Source of the DNA: Nemertoderma westbladi
Taxonomy: Eukaryota > Xenacoelomorpha > Nemertodermatida > Nemertodermatidae
Direction of reading: 5' to 3'
Length of the DNA: 33,944 nt
NCBI GenBank assembly: GCA_032718475.1
Contig: JAUCBJ010007356.1
Location: forward strand, 1-33,944
Shown: in pieces, positions 21,501-31,200 of the stretch
Layout of the letters: every line of letters begins with the position of its first letter
Position numbering within the stretch: the stretch's first letter is position 1
Made by a program: the position numbers and the translations under genes
Notes under the pieces: generated by a model
What the model saw: only the letters and a program-made list of their open reading frames with translations
Told to the model about the DNA's origin: nothing
Database searches by the model: none

Positions 21501-21847
21501 ATCTACCTAAGTACAAGATATCCGACCGGTTTCTAAAGGAGAAGATCAGTTACCAGGAGCATGAAGAAACCAATAAGCAGATACTGAGACTCCTGCAATG
21601 CTATGAGGATTCCGATAAGTATTTCCTGTTGTTGAGAAATCTGCAGATGCGCTTAAGGGATCGCTTCTCTAGCACAATGATAGATGGGTTAATACGTGTT
21701 GGAGGAAGGCTTACCAACGCCCCATTATCCTTTGACACTAAATTCCCTATACTCATTAGAAATCTTGAAGTACAAATCAAGATGATTGTAGATGTTCACG
21801 GTAAACTTTATCATGCTGGTAGAGAACGAGTTCTTAGCGAAATTTGA
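18584..21847 (+). pseudogene. pol: BEL Pol: protease, RT, RNase H, integrase zinc domain (copy B)
   Basis: A 1087-codon open frame. Numbering from the first codon (GTG, not a real start): aspartic protease DSG at 19-21; an acidic spacer; RT with palm Asp at 435 (ASDIEGMF) and YMDD at 514-517; RNase H of the Peptidase_A17-linked BEL type with FGDAS (Asp 694) and PRAEL/WTDA motifs; and the start of the integrase zinc domain with H1072-x4-H1077. It makes cDNA from the element RNA. It is cut off from gag by a one-base frameshift near 18590 and ends at a TGA (21845) where copy A has an Arg codon; the two cysteines of the zinc domain follow that stop. All RT and RNase H motifs are present, so this is the best preserved BEL RT in the window. 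It has no start codon of its own. Confidence 0.9.
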
Positions 21848-23026
21848 ACTCGCTATTATTTTCATAAACCACGTAGAGCTCTGAACCAAGTTCTTAGGAA
21901 CTGCATACCTTGTAGGAAAGCATTCAGTAGGCCTTTAACACAGCGAGAGGCAGAATTACCTAGGGAACGAGTAAGCTTTTATGAACCACCCTTTACTAAT
22001 GGATTTAGTAAATATAGTGAATAGTGGATTTATTTGGCCCTATTGAAGTATATCGTGCTAGGACTATAGTCAAGAGATGGTGTATCATCTTCGTCTGCAT
22101 GACTTGTAGAGCTATCCATCTCGATATGGTGAACGATCTATCTACCAACAGCTTTGTCTTAAGTTTACGCCGACAGATCGCTCGTTTCGGAACTAGTAAC
22201 ACGATGAGATCTGATAAGGGAACAAACTTCATTGGTGCCAACAACGAAATTCAGGCTTACGTGAAGGACTGGAATCAAAGACAGGTGGACGATCAGCTAA
22301 GGATAACAGCGTCTAGCTGGACCTTCAACGCCGCCGACGCCCCTTGGTGGGGAGGAAGTTGGGAGAGATTAATTCAAAGTGTCAAGACCGCATTTCACTT
22401 TATAGTGCCTTGCCGCGCGTATCTCACCAACGAACTTTTGCGGACGTTAATGGAGGAAATCGCTGCCTATCTCAACGAGAGACCGCTTATGCCTGTCTCA
22501 TCGAGTCCCGATTCCCTGGAAGCGCTAACACCCGCGCACTTCCTACTGAAGAAACCTGTAGCCATGCTCCCACAATCGGAGATTGCCGACGGAGATGAAT
22601 ACTGCCGTCGAACTTGGCAGCTTATGCAGTTGCTATCCCGTCGTTTCGCTGACCATTTTGAGAAACATTATCTGCCCATGCTACAACTTCGAACTAAGTG
22701 GTTTGCACAGCAGGAAAACGTCAGCGCCGGAGACATGGTGCTTATTGTAGATCCAGACCTTCCACGTAGACGGTGGCAGACAGGTCGTATCATCGAAACG
22801 CATACCTCGGATGATGGTTTAGTGCGCTCGGTAGAACTCTTTCGTCATGCGGCGTAACTTCAAGAAACCCGGCATAATCTTTGAGACGCAACAACTCAAC
22901 CGCCCAGTTGGTCGTTTATGTTTACTGGAAAGAGACCGGGAACTCTCCGGAAACTATGGAAGGCAAGAAACTCTTCCCACGACCACCTCCCTAATTCCTC
23001 AAACATCTAGGGGCTCCTCAACGTAG
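21848..23026 (+). pseudogene. pol: BEL integrase catalytic core and C-terminal domain (copy B), frameshifted
   Basis: After the TGA at 21845 the same frame supplies the CIPC cysteines of the zinc domain, then stops near 22021 in a short disturbed stretch where GTGGATTTA-like sequence is repeated. The catalytic core resumes in another frame at 22024: Asp in MDLFGP, Asp in RSDKGTNF (residue 64) and Glu in GGSWERL (residue 114), a spacing of 49 residues typical of BEL integrases. The DUF5641-type C-terminal domain follows (RRTWQLMQLL, GDMVLIVDPDLPRRRW). A further frameshift near 22850 separates the end of the domain, whose RPVGRLCLLE signature is readable to a TAG at 23024-23026. Integrase joins the cDNA to host DNA. 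This copy cannot make an intact one. Confidence 0.87.
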
Positions 23027-24658
23027 TACGTCTGGAGTGGGTGTATGTCTATATTATTTTATCTATTTTTTATTACGTTTTATATGCGAACGTTATTATG
23101 TACTTTATTATAATCGTTTTTATTTAATTTTATTTAGTAAAATGTTATTTTAGAATATTTAGTAAATGAGTGCAATATATTAGTGTTTATTACGTAATTA
23201 CTTATATTATATATTCAGTGCGACGGCGAGAAATAATTCTTTTCTCTTTCCTTACTGTCCGTATTATATTATAAATGCGAGACTATAGTAAGATGACATG
23301 TCAGTACTTATTAAAGTACAATAAAGCCACTACTATATTTAAGTATTATTGGTAGGCAGAGTATTAGGAATGCAAAGTTCAGATCCTCGTGTCTCGGCTA
23401 AACCAAGCTCTGGGTAGACCTTGGAAGCGACTTGCCTCTTCACACTGACATTGCTTCGTGCGATATTGCTCTTCTACCTTATAATAAATAATACATATAG
23501 TAGCGTGATGTCTCTCTAACAGTAGCGAAAAACGCAAATAAATCTGTTAAACCTATTGACCATCTGTAATTCTAGTCGATTAAGATATCGTGGCACCCAC
23601 AGATATACTTGAAAGACAAATTCTAGAATCAGTGGTTAACGTCCCCAGACAAGTTCTGGAATAAATCGGTGCCCATCCTAAATATTAATTTAATATTTAT
23701 TAAAATCTGTAAAATTCAGATCCTTTAAAATTTCTGGTCGATTAAGATATCGCAGTACTTACCGATACTCTTAAAAGACAAATTTTATAGAATTAAGGAT
23801 CCTATGTCCCCAGACCTGCTCTGGAATAAAATTTTGTCAATTGTACCATCAAATAATAAAATTCACGGGAATAAATTTAAATTCATATCTTTAAATCTTT
23901 AAATGAATTTAATAAATTGTCATTTTATGCAATTTCTGATATTCCCAAAAATCCATTAATTAATAAATCACGGGAGCGGAGATTCATCTTATTGAGTGTA
24001 TTAGAGTGCGAGAATCTCTAATATATAGTCAATAGCCGATAAAATTCATAAAATCATGCATAAAGAGGATATTGACAATTAAAGAATTACTATTAAATAG
24101 CATCCCAGATCTGTATGCATGAGAATTACCCTAATTCTACCGCTAGTTTTCCATAATGTCACCATAGCAACACCCACGCTAGAATTAGAAGCAAGTTAAA
24201 AGAACAATAAAAGGCTTGCCCCATTGCGTAGCATAAGAGAATAAATAGCGCACTGTTAGTATCCAAGGATACATAGTAGTAATAACGTGACATTCTGGAA
24301 GACACTGACTAACGGACAAATGGCCTGCATGTGTACAGTTGGTAATGATTGTGTGGAATTTGTGCGTTTATAAGTGAATGTTACTACTAAAGTGTGTTTA
24401 CAGTAGCTAATCGCAATTGTAAAGTAGCCCTAACTCTACCGAGATAACCTAAAGTGGATTCAAGCCTTTGGGACGGACAGTGGAGGGACTTGTGCCGGTT
24501 ATCGTTGTCGTGCTGTTGCTACATGTTGGCGTAAACACCGCGGCAACGGTACATCGGCGCTGAGAATCCCACTGTCCGGGGGCAAAGACTGTTAGGCAGC
24601 GACGCCCGCTCGCCTAAATATTGACTCATAATAATATTAATAAACTCAGATAGCAGAT
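23027..24658 (+). other. Non-coding region between pol and the extra gene of BEL copy B
   Basis: About 1.6 kb, AT-rich, without a gene. It contains a duplicated hairpin block (23560-23830) and an inverted repeat (24131-24139 with 24180-24188). A GC-richer stretch at 24480-24600 includes a short hydrophobic reading frame without an ATG. The length and position suggest a leader or splice-acceptor region for the downstream gene, but no splice site is proven. Confidence 0.6.
23560..23830 (+). repeat. Two diverged copies of a hairpin plus AATAAA block
   Basis: TCGATTAAGATATCG occurs at 23576 and 23738. Each block ends in a CCAGA stem, a five-base loop and a TCTGG stem (23645-23659 and 23810-23824), immediately followed by AATAAA. 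The loop sequences differ (CAAGT, CCTGC) while the stems are identical. The offset is about 162-165 bp. Confidence 0.75.
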
Positions 24659-26156
24659 ATGACGGAGTTAATAGAAGATGACCTTGGTATCAGAGAGCGA
24701 TATACTCTACCTTTACAAGCATTTGTGGATAGCTTGATACGCGGTGAAACCGATCCGACTATTACTGAGGACGATGGTCATTATATCGAACCGCCGATGT
24801 CCCAGGAACAACTTACGCGTGAATTGGACTATAGAAAATTCACTGCTCGCTATACGCATCGTAATGGCACGTATATGGACTTCTTAATTACCGGCCATCC
24901 TACCGATTTACACAATACGGACGATGTAGACACCGAAAGGGAAATGGTTTTATTTAAATATCATACCCAGCGGAGTCGTAACGATAAACCGAGAATAGAA
25001 CACGAGAATTCTATTCGTTGAAGAACCCGATAAGCGCATCAACTTCAACGACTACTTGGAATTTTTGAGAGAAACCTATCTCAATATTGCCAGTCAACAG
25101 AACCCAGAGACTCGATATCCTCAAGGTATACATCATGATCCTATGGTAGAACGCAAACGGCTCTATTTCACTATAATGTATCTTACCGCAGATCGTCCAC
25201 TACCTGTTGTCCCGGATAGCTTTGAACAAATGGAAGAATATTGCAAAACTGGAGAACGATCACCCGCGTTTCCTCTACAGGACATACGTCTTTGGTATTA
25301 TTGTGACGAATGCCCTAGACCCAACCAACAAACGGAAAGACATAAACGTCCGCGGAGACGTTGCGCTAAACACAGTTTTACGCGTTATACTTACGGGAGT
25401 TTCGAGCGAAACCTGTTCGACGTATCACCTACGATCGCTCGTCTCAAATGATCACTAAATAAACCCATGATCAGAGTTCCGGAATACTCGGTCAGACCTC
25501 CTCATTCCCTAGTGAGACCTCAAACTCTTGATCCTAACAGTATCACTGATCCTCCCAAACTATATTCACTGTTCAAAGATCTAGTGTTACCCTAACAATT
25601 AATCGGTAACACTCCGCAGCAGTGAGCTCTAGCTAGCCACCCATCTTACCTAGCCATATTGGGACGCGGACACCTAATATCGCCATTAAACCGTGTAGTC
25701 GCCCAATTTAACGCGATACAACCCTTCATCAAGGTGGAGGAGAGCGTTGTACGAAACGAGTTAAACGCTATTCTACAAAGATCAGAAAGGAAACTTCCGT
25801 TTGTTCAGATAAACGTAAGTTGTAACAGCAAGTCCAAGCGATAAACGAATTGGCTTTATCCCAGTTCGATTGGAAAATCCAGAATCTCTAAGACGATATC
25901 GAGCTTGGACGACTCTATTCTCGGCGAGAGTTTTGGATGAACGTATCCAACGATGAGAGGAGGAAAATCAGCTCGAGGAGAAGCATATTGAAACGGCGGA
26001 TACACCGACCATAATCCCACGCCTTCTGATGCAATCATATTGCACCCTTCACCCAGGAGTTATAGCCCTCCTTGTAAAGTGGCTCGCCCCAAAGAGAAAA
26101 AGACTCTTGCTAGCTTTAAAAAACTGCGTAAACGCCGTCCGCGCAAGAAAGACTAA
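24659..26156 (+). pseudogene. Unrecognised extra gene between pol and the 3' LTR, decayed
   Basis: I do not recognise this protein. An ATG at 24659 opens 120 codons rich in Asp/Glu/Thr. At about 25005 the reading continues in another frame through to a TGA at 25449-25451 (EEPDKRINF onward, about 145 codons). This part ends in a CX2C pair (YYCDECP), a basic stretch RHKRPRRR and a CX2H pair, a possible zinc-binding module with a nuclear-localisation-like sequence. Further pieces follow in shifting frames: 25468-25595, about 25640-25844, then a helical charged stretch to about 26000, and a basic tail KKLRKRRPRKKD ending at 26156. The sum is about 450-500 residues. No transmembrane anchor or fusion-like segment is visible, so the usual guess for this position, an env gene, is not supported. 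Copy A cannot be compared, as its equivalent lies outside the window. Confidence 0.55.
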
Positions 26157-26220
26157 CTGTTTAGAGTATTTTCGTATTTTAGAAACTGTGATTTTGTATA
26201 TTTTATAGACTTAAATCCCA

Positions 26221-26234
26221 TTTTCTGGGAGCGG
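26221..26234 (+). other. Polypurine tract of BEL copy B
   Basis: TTTTCTGGGAGCGG directly precedes the TGTAAAAGC start of the 3' LTR. The T-rich run followed by GGGAGCGG and the exact abutment fit the plus-strand primer of an LTR element. It is shorter and less pure than many PPTs. Confidence 0.65.
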
Positions 26235-27043
26235 TGTAAAAGCTTTTGTGGGATAACTGATTTTTTTGGTTTGCTAACCAGTTCCCCCCAAGGCGCTGGA
26301 ATACTCTAAAAAGGGCTCTCTAGCTCGAATGGTACAAGCTACAGGCTGATTGGCTGATTTGCAGTACGAAGGGGATCTTGGCTATGTTCGATCGGCCAAT
26401 CAGGGTTATAACAATAGAATATGCAACCAGGGCAACCGAGTGGAGTGATTCATTTTGTGTGCTGGCCAAGGGCTGCAAAATTCCTGATAGTTAGGCATTT
26501 AGACATTCGTGGAACCTGCGGAATCTGGTGTTCTGCCAATGATAGCTATCCCTCTCTGTGTTGAAGAATACCTGCAACAGCTCACAGAGTCAGTGTTCAG
26601 TGTGTTGTTGTTCCTCCTACGCCAGAACATCGGCTTTTGGAATAACTCGTTATAAAACATTAGTAGGCTTAGATTATAGAAAGTATAACTGTTACCTTAC
26701 CCTACTTACCAACTAATCAATCATACCATAACTCCACAACTTAATTACTAATCATATCATTTGTACTGCTATTTACCATCAGTTATTAATTGTATCGTTT
26801 TGTTGATGGAATATTGTTATTTGGAGAATATTGATAAATAACCCGAATTTCCCAATCTTCTTGATACACTACAGGTTAGAGAGACAGGCTACATATAACA
26901 ATTGCGATTTATATTATTGTGGTGTGTAGTGAATCTAATGCTATTTGATAGACACTACATGAGTCAATTGCTGTTCTCTTTATGTATGATCAAATTCATT
27001 GACGGTCGGCAGAATAGTGTGCATGATTGTGGCTGGTAACAAA
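26235..27043 (+). repeat. 3' LTR of BEL copy B, first 809 bp, interrupted by Gypsy
   Basis: Matches 11870-12677 with seven substitutions. The match ends precisely where the Gypsy LTR TGTGGGAG begins at 27044. The 5' counterpart continues with GCATTTCC after the shared GGTAACAAA, so the remainder of this LTR should reappear beyond the right edge. CCAAT boxes lie at 26349 and 26396. Confidence 0.92.
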
Positions 27044-27467
27044 TGTGGGAGCGCTATCGGCGCCCGGTCCCGGATCCACGGCCACGCACTATCCCGCTCG
27101 AGGGGTGAGCTGGAGAAGGCTGAGGTAAAACTAGGAAACTAGCTGCAGTATATCAGTATATTGTGTATTGAGATACATGGATAACAAATAATGATGTGAT
27201 ACAACCAGACAATGAAACTAATAACGAACTACCTACAAAACATGACTGACAACAGACAACCCTACACCGATAAGTCATCTCAATAACTAAACTGAATGAT
27301 AACTACTGACTGCGCCCTGCCCCCAGGACTATATCCCTGACAGCTACCGTACAACCAGCTGTTCACACCCTAGGTGCTAACAAGATACTACTATATCATA
27401 CCTACTTAACCTATACAATACATACTAATCAGTCCAATAATACACCATCCCATATTACAATATCACA
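27044..27467 (-). repeat. Gypsy 3' LTR (424 bp)
   Basis: Begins TGTGGGAG and ends TATCACA on the plus strand, so the termini are TGTG/CACA in either sense. The outer end is fixed by the break in the BEL LTR and by identity with 33881-33944. The inner end is fixed by the adjacent polypurine tract. Confidence 0.88.
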
Positions 27468-27479
27468 TCCCCCCTTCTT
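27468..27479 (-). other. Gypsy polypurine tract
   Basis: Minus-strand AAGAAGGGGGGA immediately before the LTR start TGTGATATT. This is a typical plus-strand DNA primer site. Confidence 0.88.
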
Positions 27480-28262
27480 AAAAAAAAAACTCGCCCACGA
27501 GTTTCTAGAACGCACAAACTACAAACCCCAAGTCTAATGACTACATCGACAAGTAAAGTCTACCTCAACGGCAGTATAGATACTGTATATGAAGCACGAT
27601 ACCAACAATGCATTCAACTAGCCTAAGGCCAATAATATCTAAATCGAAATTTCGTACTGCATGTATCGTAAGCCAGTATGACTAAAGAATAACACGTACA
27701 ACTCAATGAGTAACCAAATAACACTATATCAAGCATAATTGCAATCTATAAATCGCACCGTAAGTAACCGACCATAGTACAATCCATAAAATGTGTCACT
27801 GCCACAATAAATAAAGGCTATATAAGTAAATAATTAATACGTGTATCTATCACATGAAAATGTATCCATACAGTATCTATCATAAACATGTATCCATCCA
27901 TACAGTATCTATCTATCCGTATCTTATGTAATAATAATACGTAATGACGTAACAAAAATATACAAAAAAATATATATGTTGGAGTTATGTACATAAGGTA
28001 AATAATAATACATACAGAATAGAGAATACTCTACAAAATGTACATAACTGAGGCACAAAATATCTCGTGGGCGAATAACGGGTGAGAGCCGAGCAATGGA
28101 ACGGAATTTTAAAAAATCACAATATCTAAATAATTCAGGATAACAATTTTTTTTCCAAACAAAAGTTATTCATTGTTAATAAATGCAATTTATCTATGTA
28201 GCCATGGTAACCAGCAAACAGTCAAGTCATATCGACTACGTCTCTATAATTTGCGTCAACGG
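27480..28262 (-). other. Gypsy 3' untranslated region
   Basis: About 780 bp between the pol stop and the PPT. It is AT-rich, with a poly-A run on the plus strand at 27480-27489. Short irregular repeats (CATACAGTATCTATC and variants, about 27866-27915) are present. No env-like or other gene is visible. Confidence 0.75.
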
Positions 28263-31200
28263 TCAACAGTCGCTATCGTCACCGTCGTAGACGTCCGCAC
28301 TGTCGTTCCCCCTACCTGTATCATCTCCCGTGGAGTTACTTTCTTCCCTATAGTATGGTTTTAAGTCCTTCACATTTACAATAATAAGTCGAGAACGTGG
28401 ATTTGGTTTTCCCGATTTTCCCAACAGTTTAATGGCATAACTTGATTTACCAACCTGATCAACAATAGCATAAGGACCCCTAAACATGAAGCTCAGCTTC
28501 GTATTCTTACCTTTGGTCGTCCTATCATAGTATAATACAGACTGCCCCTTAGTGTAGGTTCGAATGTTACTGCGTTGGCGCTTCCCCAGCTTACCATCGT
28601 GGTATTGTTTCTGTTTCACTTGTGTAAGCCTAAGAGCTTCCCTGGCTATCCCATGGGCCCGCTCCAAACGAAACCTTAATTCGTCTGCGAATGTTGCTTC
28701 ATCTGCTAGCAAGCTGTACGGCCGGGCTATCTGCGTGTCTACTTGAGTTGTCGCCTGTCGCCCATACATTAAAGAGAAAGGAGTTTCCTTAAGTGTACTC
28801 TGAATCGAAGTATTATAATTAAACGCAACAGCGGGAATAAACTCGTCCCAATTATGCGGGTTGGTAGCTGTCAACGATAACATGTTTACAGCTAACTGGT
28901 TAATGCGTTCTGTAAGACCATTGCAAGCTGGGTGGTATACCGACGTAAATACGGAAACAATACCAAACATTGCAGTTAATTCCTTGAATAAATTAGACGT
29001 GAAATTACTACCCCTATCGCTTAATAAACTCTCGGGGGCGCCGTATATAAGAAAAATACCATCCACTAAAGCCCTGGCAACGGTAGCGGCTTCTTCATTT
29101 GGTAACGGGAGGAGGGAAGCGTAACGAGTAAGATGATCAACTACTGTAGGGATAACCTTGTTACCTTTAGATGACGTCTGGAAGCCTTTAACGATATCAA
29201 TTGAAAGGCGTTGCAAGACACGTTCAACGACTGGGAGAGGTGACAGTGGTTGGGTCTGAGGGACGCCCTTCCTACGCTGGCATGGGTCACATTCACGAAT
29301 GTGCTGCTTAACATTATCCTTTATACCTACCCAATAATACTTCATATGGATAGCACCTACCGTTTTATCAATACCCATGTGAGACTTTTCATCGTGACAC
29401 ATGGATATAATTTGTTGCCTTAGTAACTTAGGAACTACAATCTGTACCTTCGATTTACCGTTACTTGTTGATAAATGGCAGAGTATATTGTCAACCATAA
29501 CATATTGTGCTCTAAACTTGAGCATGTAACGATACTCGTGTAGCGATTTGCGCACATCGGCATCGGCTATTGTAACAGCTGTGTCCAGTAATGTATCAAT
29601 CATAGGCTGTAAGTTATTGTCTTCTGATTGTAACTTACGCAAGGCAGTCAATGTGCAGTACTGTTGGCCGCCCGGAAGTGTCCAATTATTATTATTGTCA
29701 TTATTGATAATGTATGTGACGTCACTATCGTGGTTGGGTCTGTCTGGGGAACTTAGAATGTCACATGGATTAGGTTTTGGCGGCTGCACGCCATTGTCTA
29801 GGTCCACCTCAACAGCGTTTGGTCTATCGCTATCATTATGTAGGTCTAAATTGGCTAGTCCTATCAAGCAATAATTATCTGACGAGACTGGGTCATTATG
29901 CATAGGGGGAAGTAACGTATCCATGGCAACCGGTTCATTAGAAACGGTTTCGTCTCGTTGGTTGCCAGGGGTTACCTGTAATGGTATTCTAGAAAGACAA
30001 TCAGCGCGGTTAAGTCGGCCTGGCCTGTAAACAAAATTGAAATTAAATTCAGACAGTTTAACGGCCCATCGCTGCAAACGCCCTGGAAGTTCGAGTTTGG
30101 TCTGTAAACAACTGAGTGGTTTATGATCCGAAACTAACGTAAATGCGCGGCCAATGAGGTAAAACCTGTGTTTCTGCATTGCCCAGACCACGGCTAAAGC
30201 CTCTAGCTCCGTAATGGACCACTTTCTCTCAGCGTTGCTTAGCGACCTCGATGAGTAAGCAATTACGCCCGCATCCTGATATAAAACAGCTCCTAAAGCT
30301 ATACCGCTAGCGTCAGTCTCTAAGTAAAACGGCTGGTCGAAATCAGGGTGTTCTAGAATAGGGTTATTAATTAGGCGTTTCTTAAGGAATGTAAAAGCCT
30401 GCTCACAATCGCTTGTCCATACGAACTCTTGGTTTTTCCTTAACAACACGTTCAAGGGAGCTACAATCTTACCATAATCCTTAATAAATTTCCTATAGTA
30501 ACCACATAATCCTAGGAAGCTATAAAGTTGCTTTGCATTGGCCGGTCGCGGAAAATCAACCATGGCTTGGACCTTATCCTTGTCCATATGCTGCCCTGAG
30601 CTATCTATCACATGGCCTAGGAATTTTACAGATGTCGCCCCGAACATGCACTTACTTGGTTTGAGCTTCAAGCCGAGATCGATAATTCTACGTAATAGAA
30701 TGATAATAGTACTTACGTGGGTGTCCCATTCCCGGGTATACAGTATGACGTCATCGAGGTAAATGAGAACGTACTCGATACCATGCAAAGCTAATTGCAT
30801 AAGATTCTGGCAGCCAGAAGGGCTGGACTGGAGGCCAAAGGGCATTCTAACAAATTCGTAATGGCCACTATGTGTTACGAAAGCGGTTTTATGTGTATCT
30901 TCAGCGGCTAAGGGTACCTGCCAAAACATCGATTTAAAATCGAGTGTCGTAAAATATTTGGGCCGTGCTGTGCCAATTTCCGACAACATTTCGTCTATGC
31001 GCGGCAAAGGCCAAAATTGTGGCACAGCCGCAGCGTTAAGGCGGCGAAGATCAACGCAAAACCGCCACTTACCATCTTTTTTTTTACTTAATATTATTGG
31101 TGCCCCCCACTCACTGTTGCTAGGTTGAATAACACCTGCGGCTAACATATTGCCTACCTGTTTGTCAATCTCTTTCCTAAGCCCCATAGGTACTGTACGT

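Larger units (their letters stand above)
11870..27043 (+). mobile_element. BEL/Pao LTR retrotransposon, copy B, with an extra 3' gene
   Basis: The 5' LTR starts at 11870 (TGCAAAAGC) directly after LINE codons. The 3' LTR starts at 26235 (TGTAAAAGC) behind a purine-rich tract and is interrupted by a Gypsy element at 27044. Between them are a long leader, a decayed gag-pol (14793-23026), 1.6 kb of non-coding DNA and a decayed unknown gene (24659-26156). The two LTR starts match over about 808 bp with seven substitutions (under 1%), so they belong to one insertion. At more than 15 kb before the Gypsy insert it is long for this superfamily. The base pairs before the 5' LTR read AATAT, the expected target duplication if the other end could be seen. 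Confidence 0.92.

Noticed and set aside
1-21939. A single recent inverted duplication (palindrome) instead of two BEL insertions
   Set aside because: The LINE between the arms is not duplicated, LTR divergence between the arms is high, lesions differ, and each arm begins exactly at an LTR terminus.
24480-24571. Short hydrophobic frame (VPVIVVVLLLHVGV) that could be a signal peptide for the extra BEL gene
   Set aside because: It has no ATG, is stopped on both sides within a few dozen codons and is out of context with the downstream ATG. A spliced signal exon is possible but has no supporting splice site.
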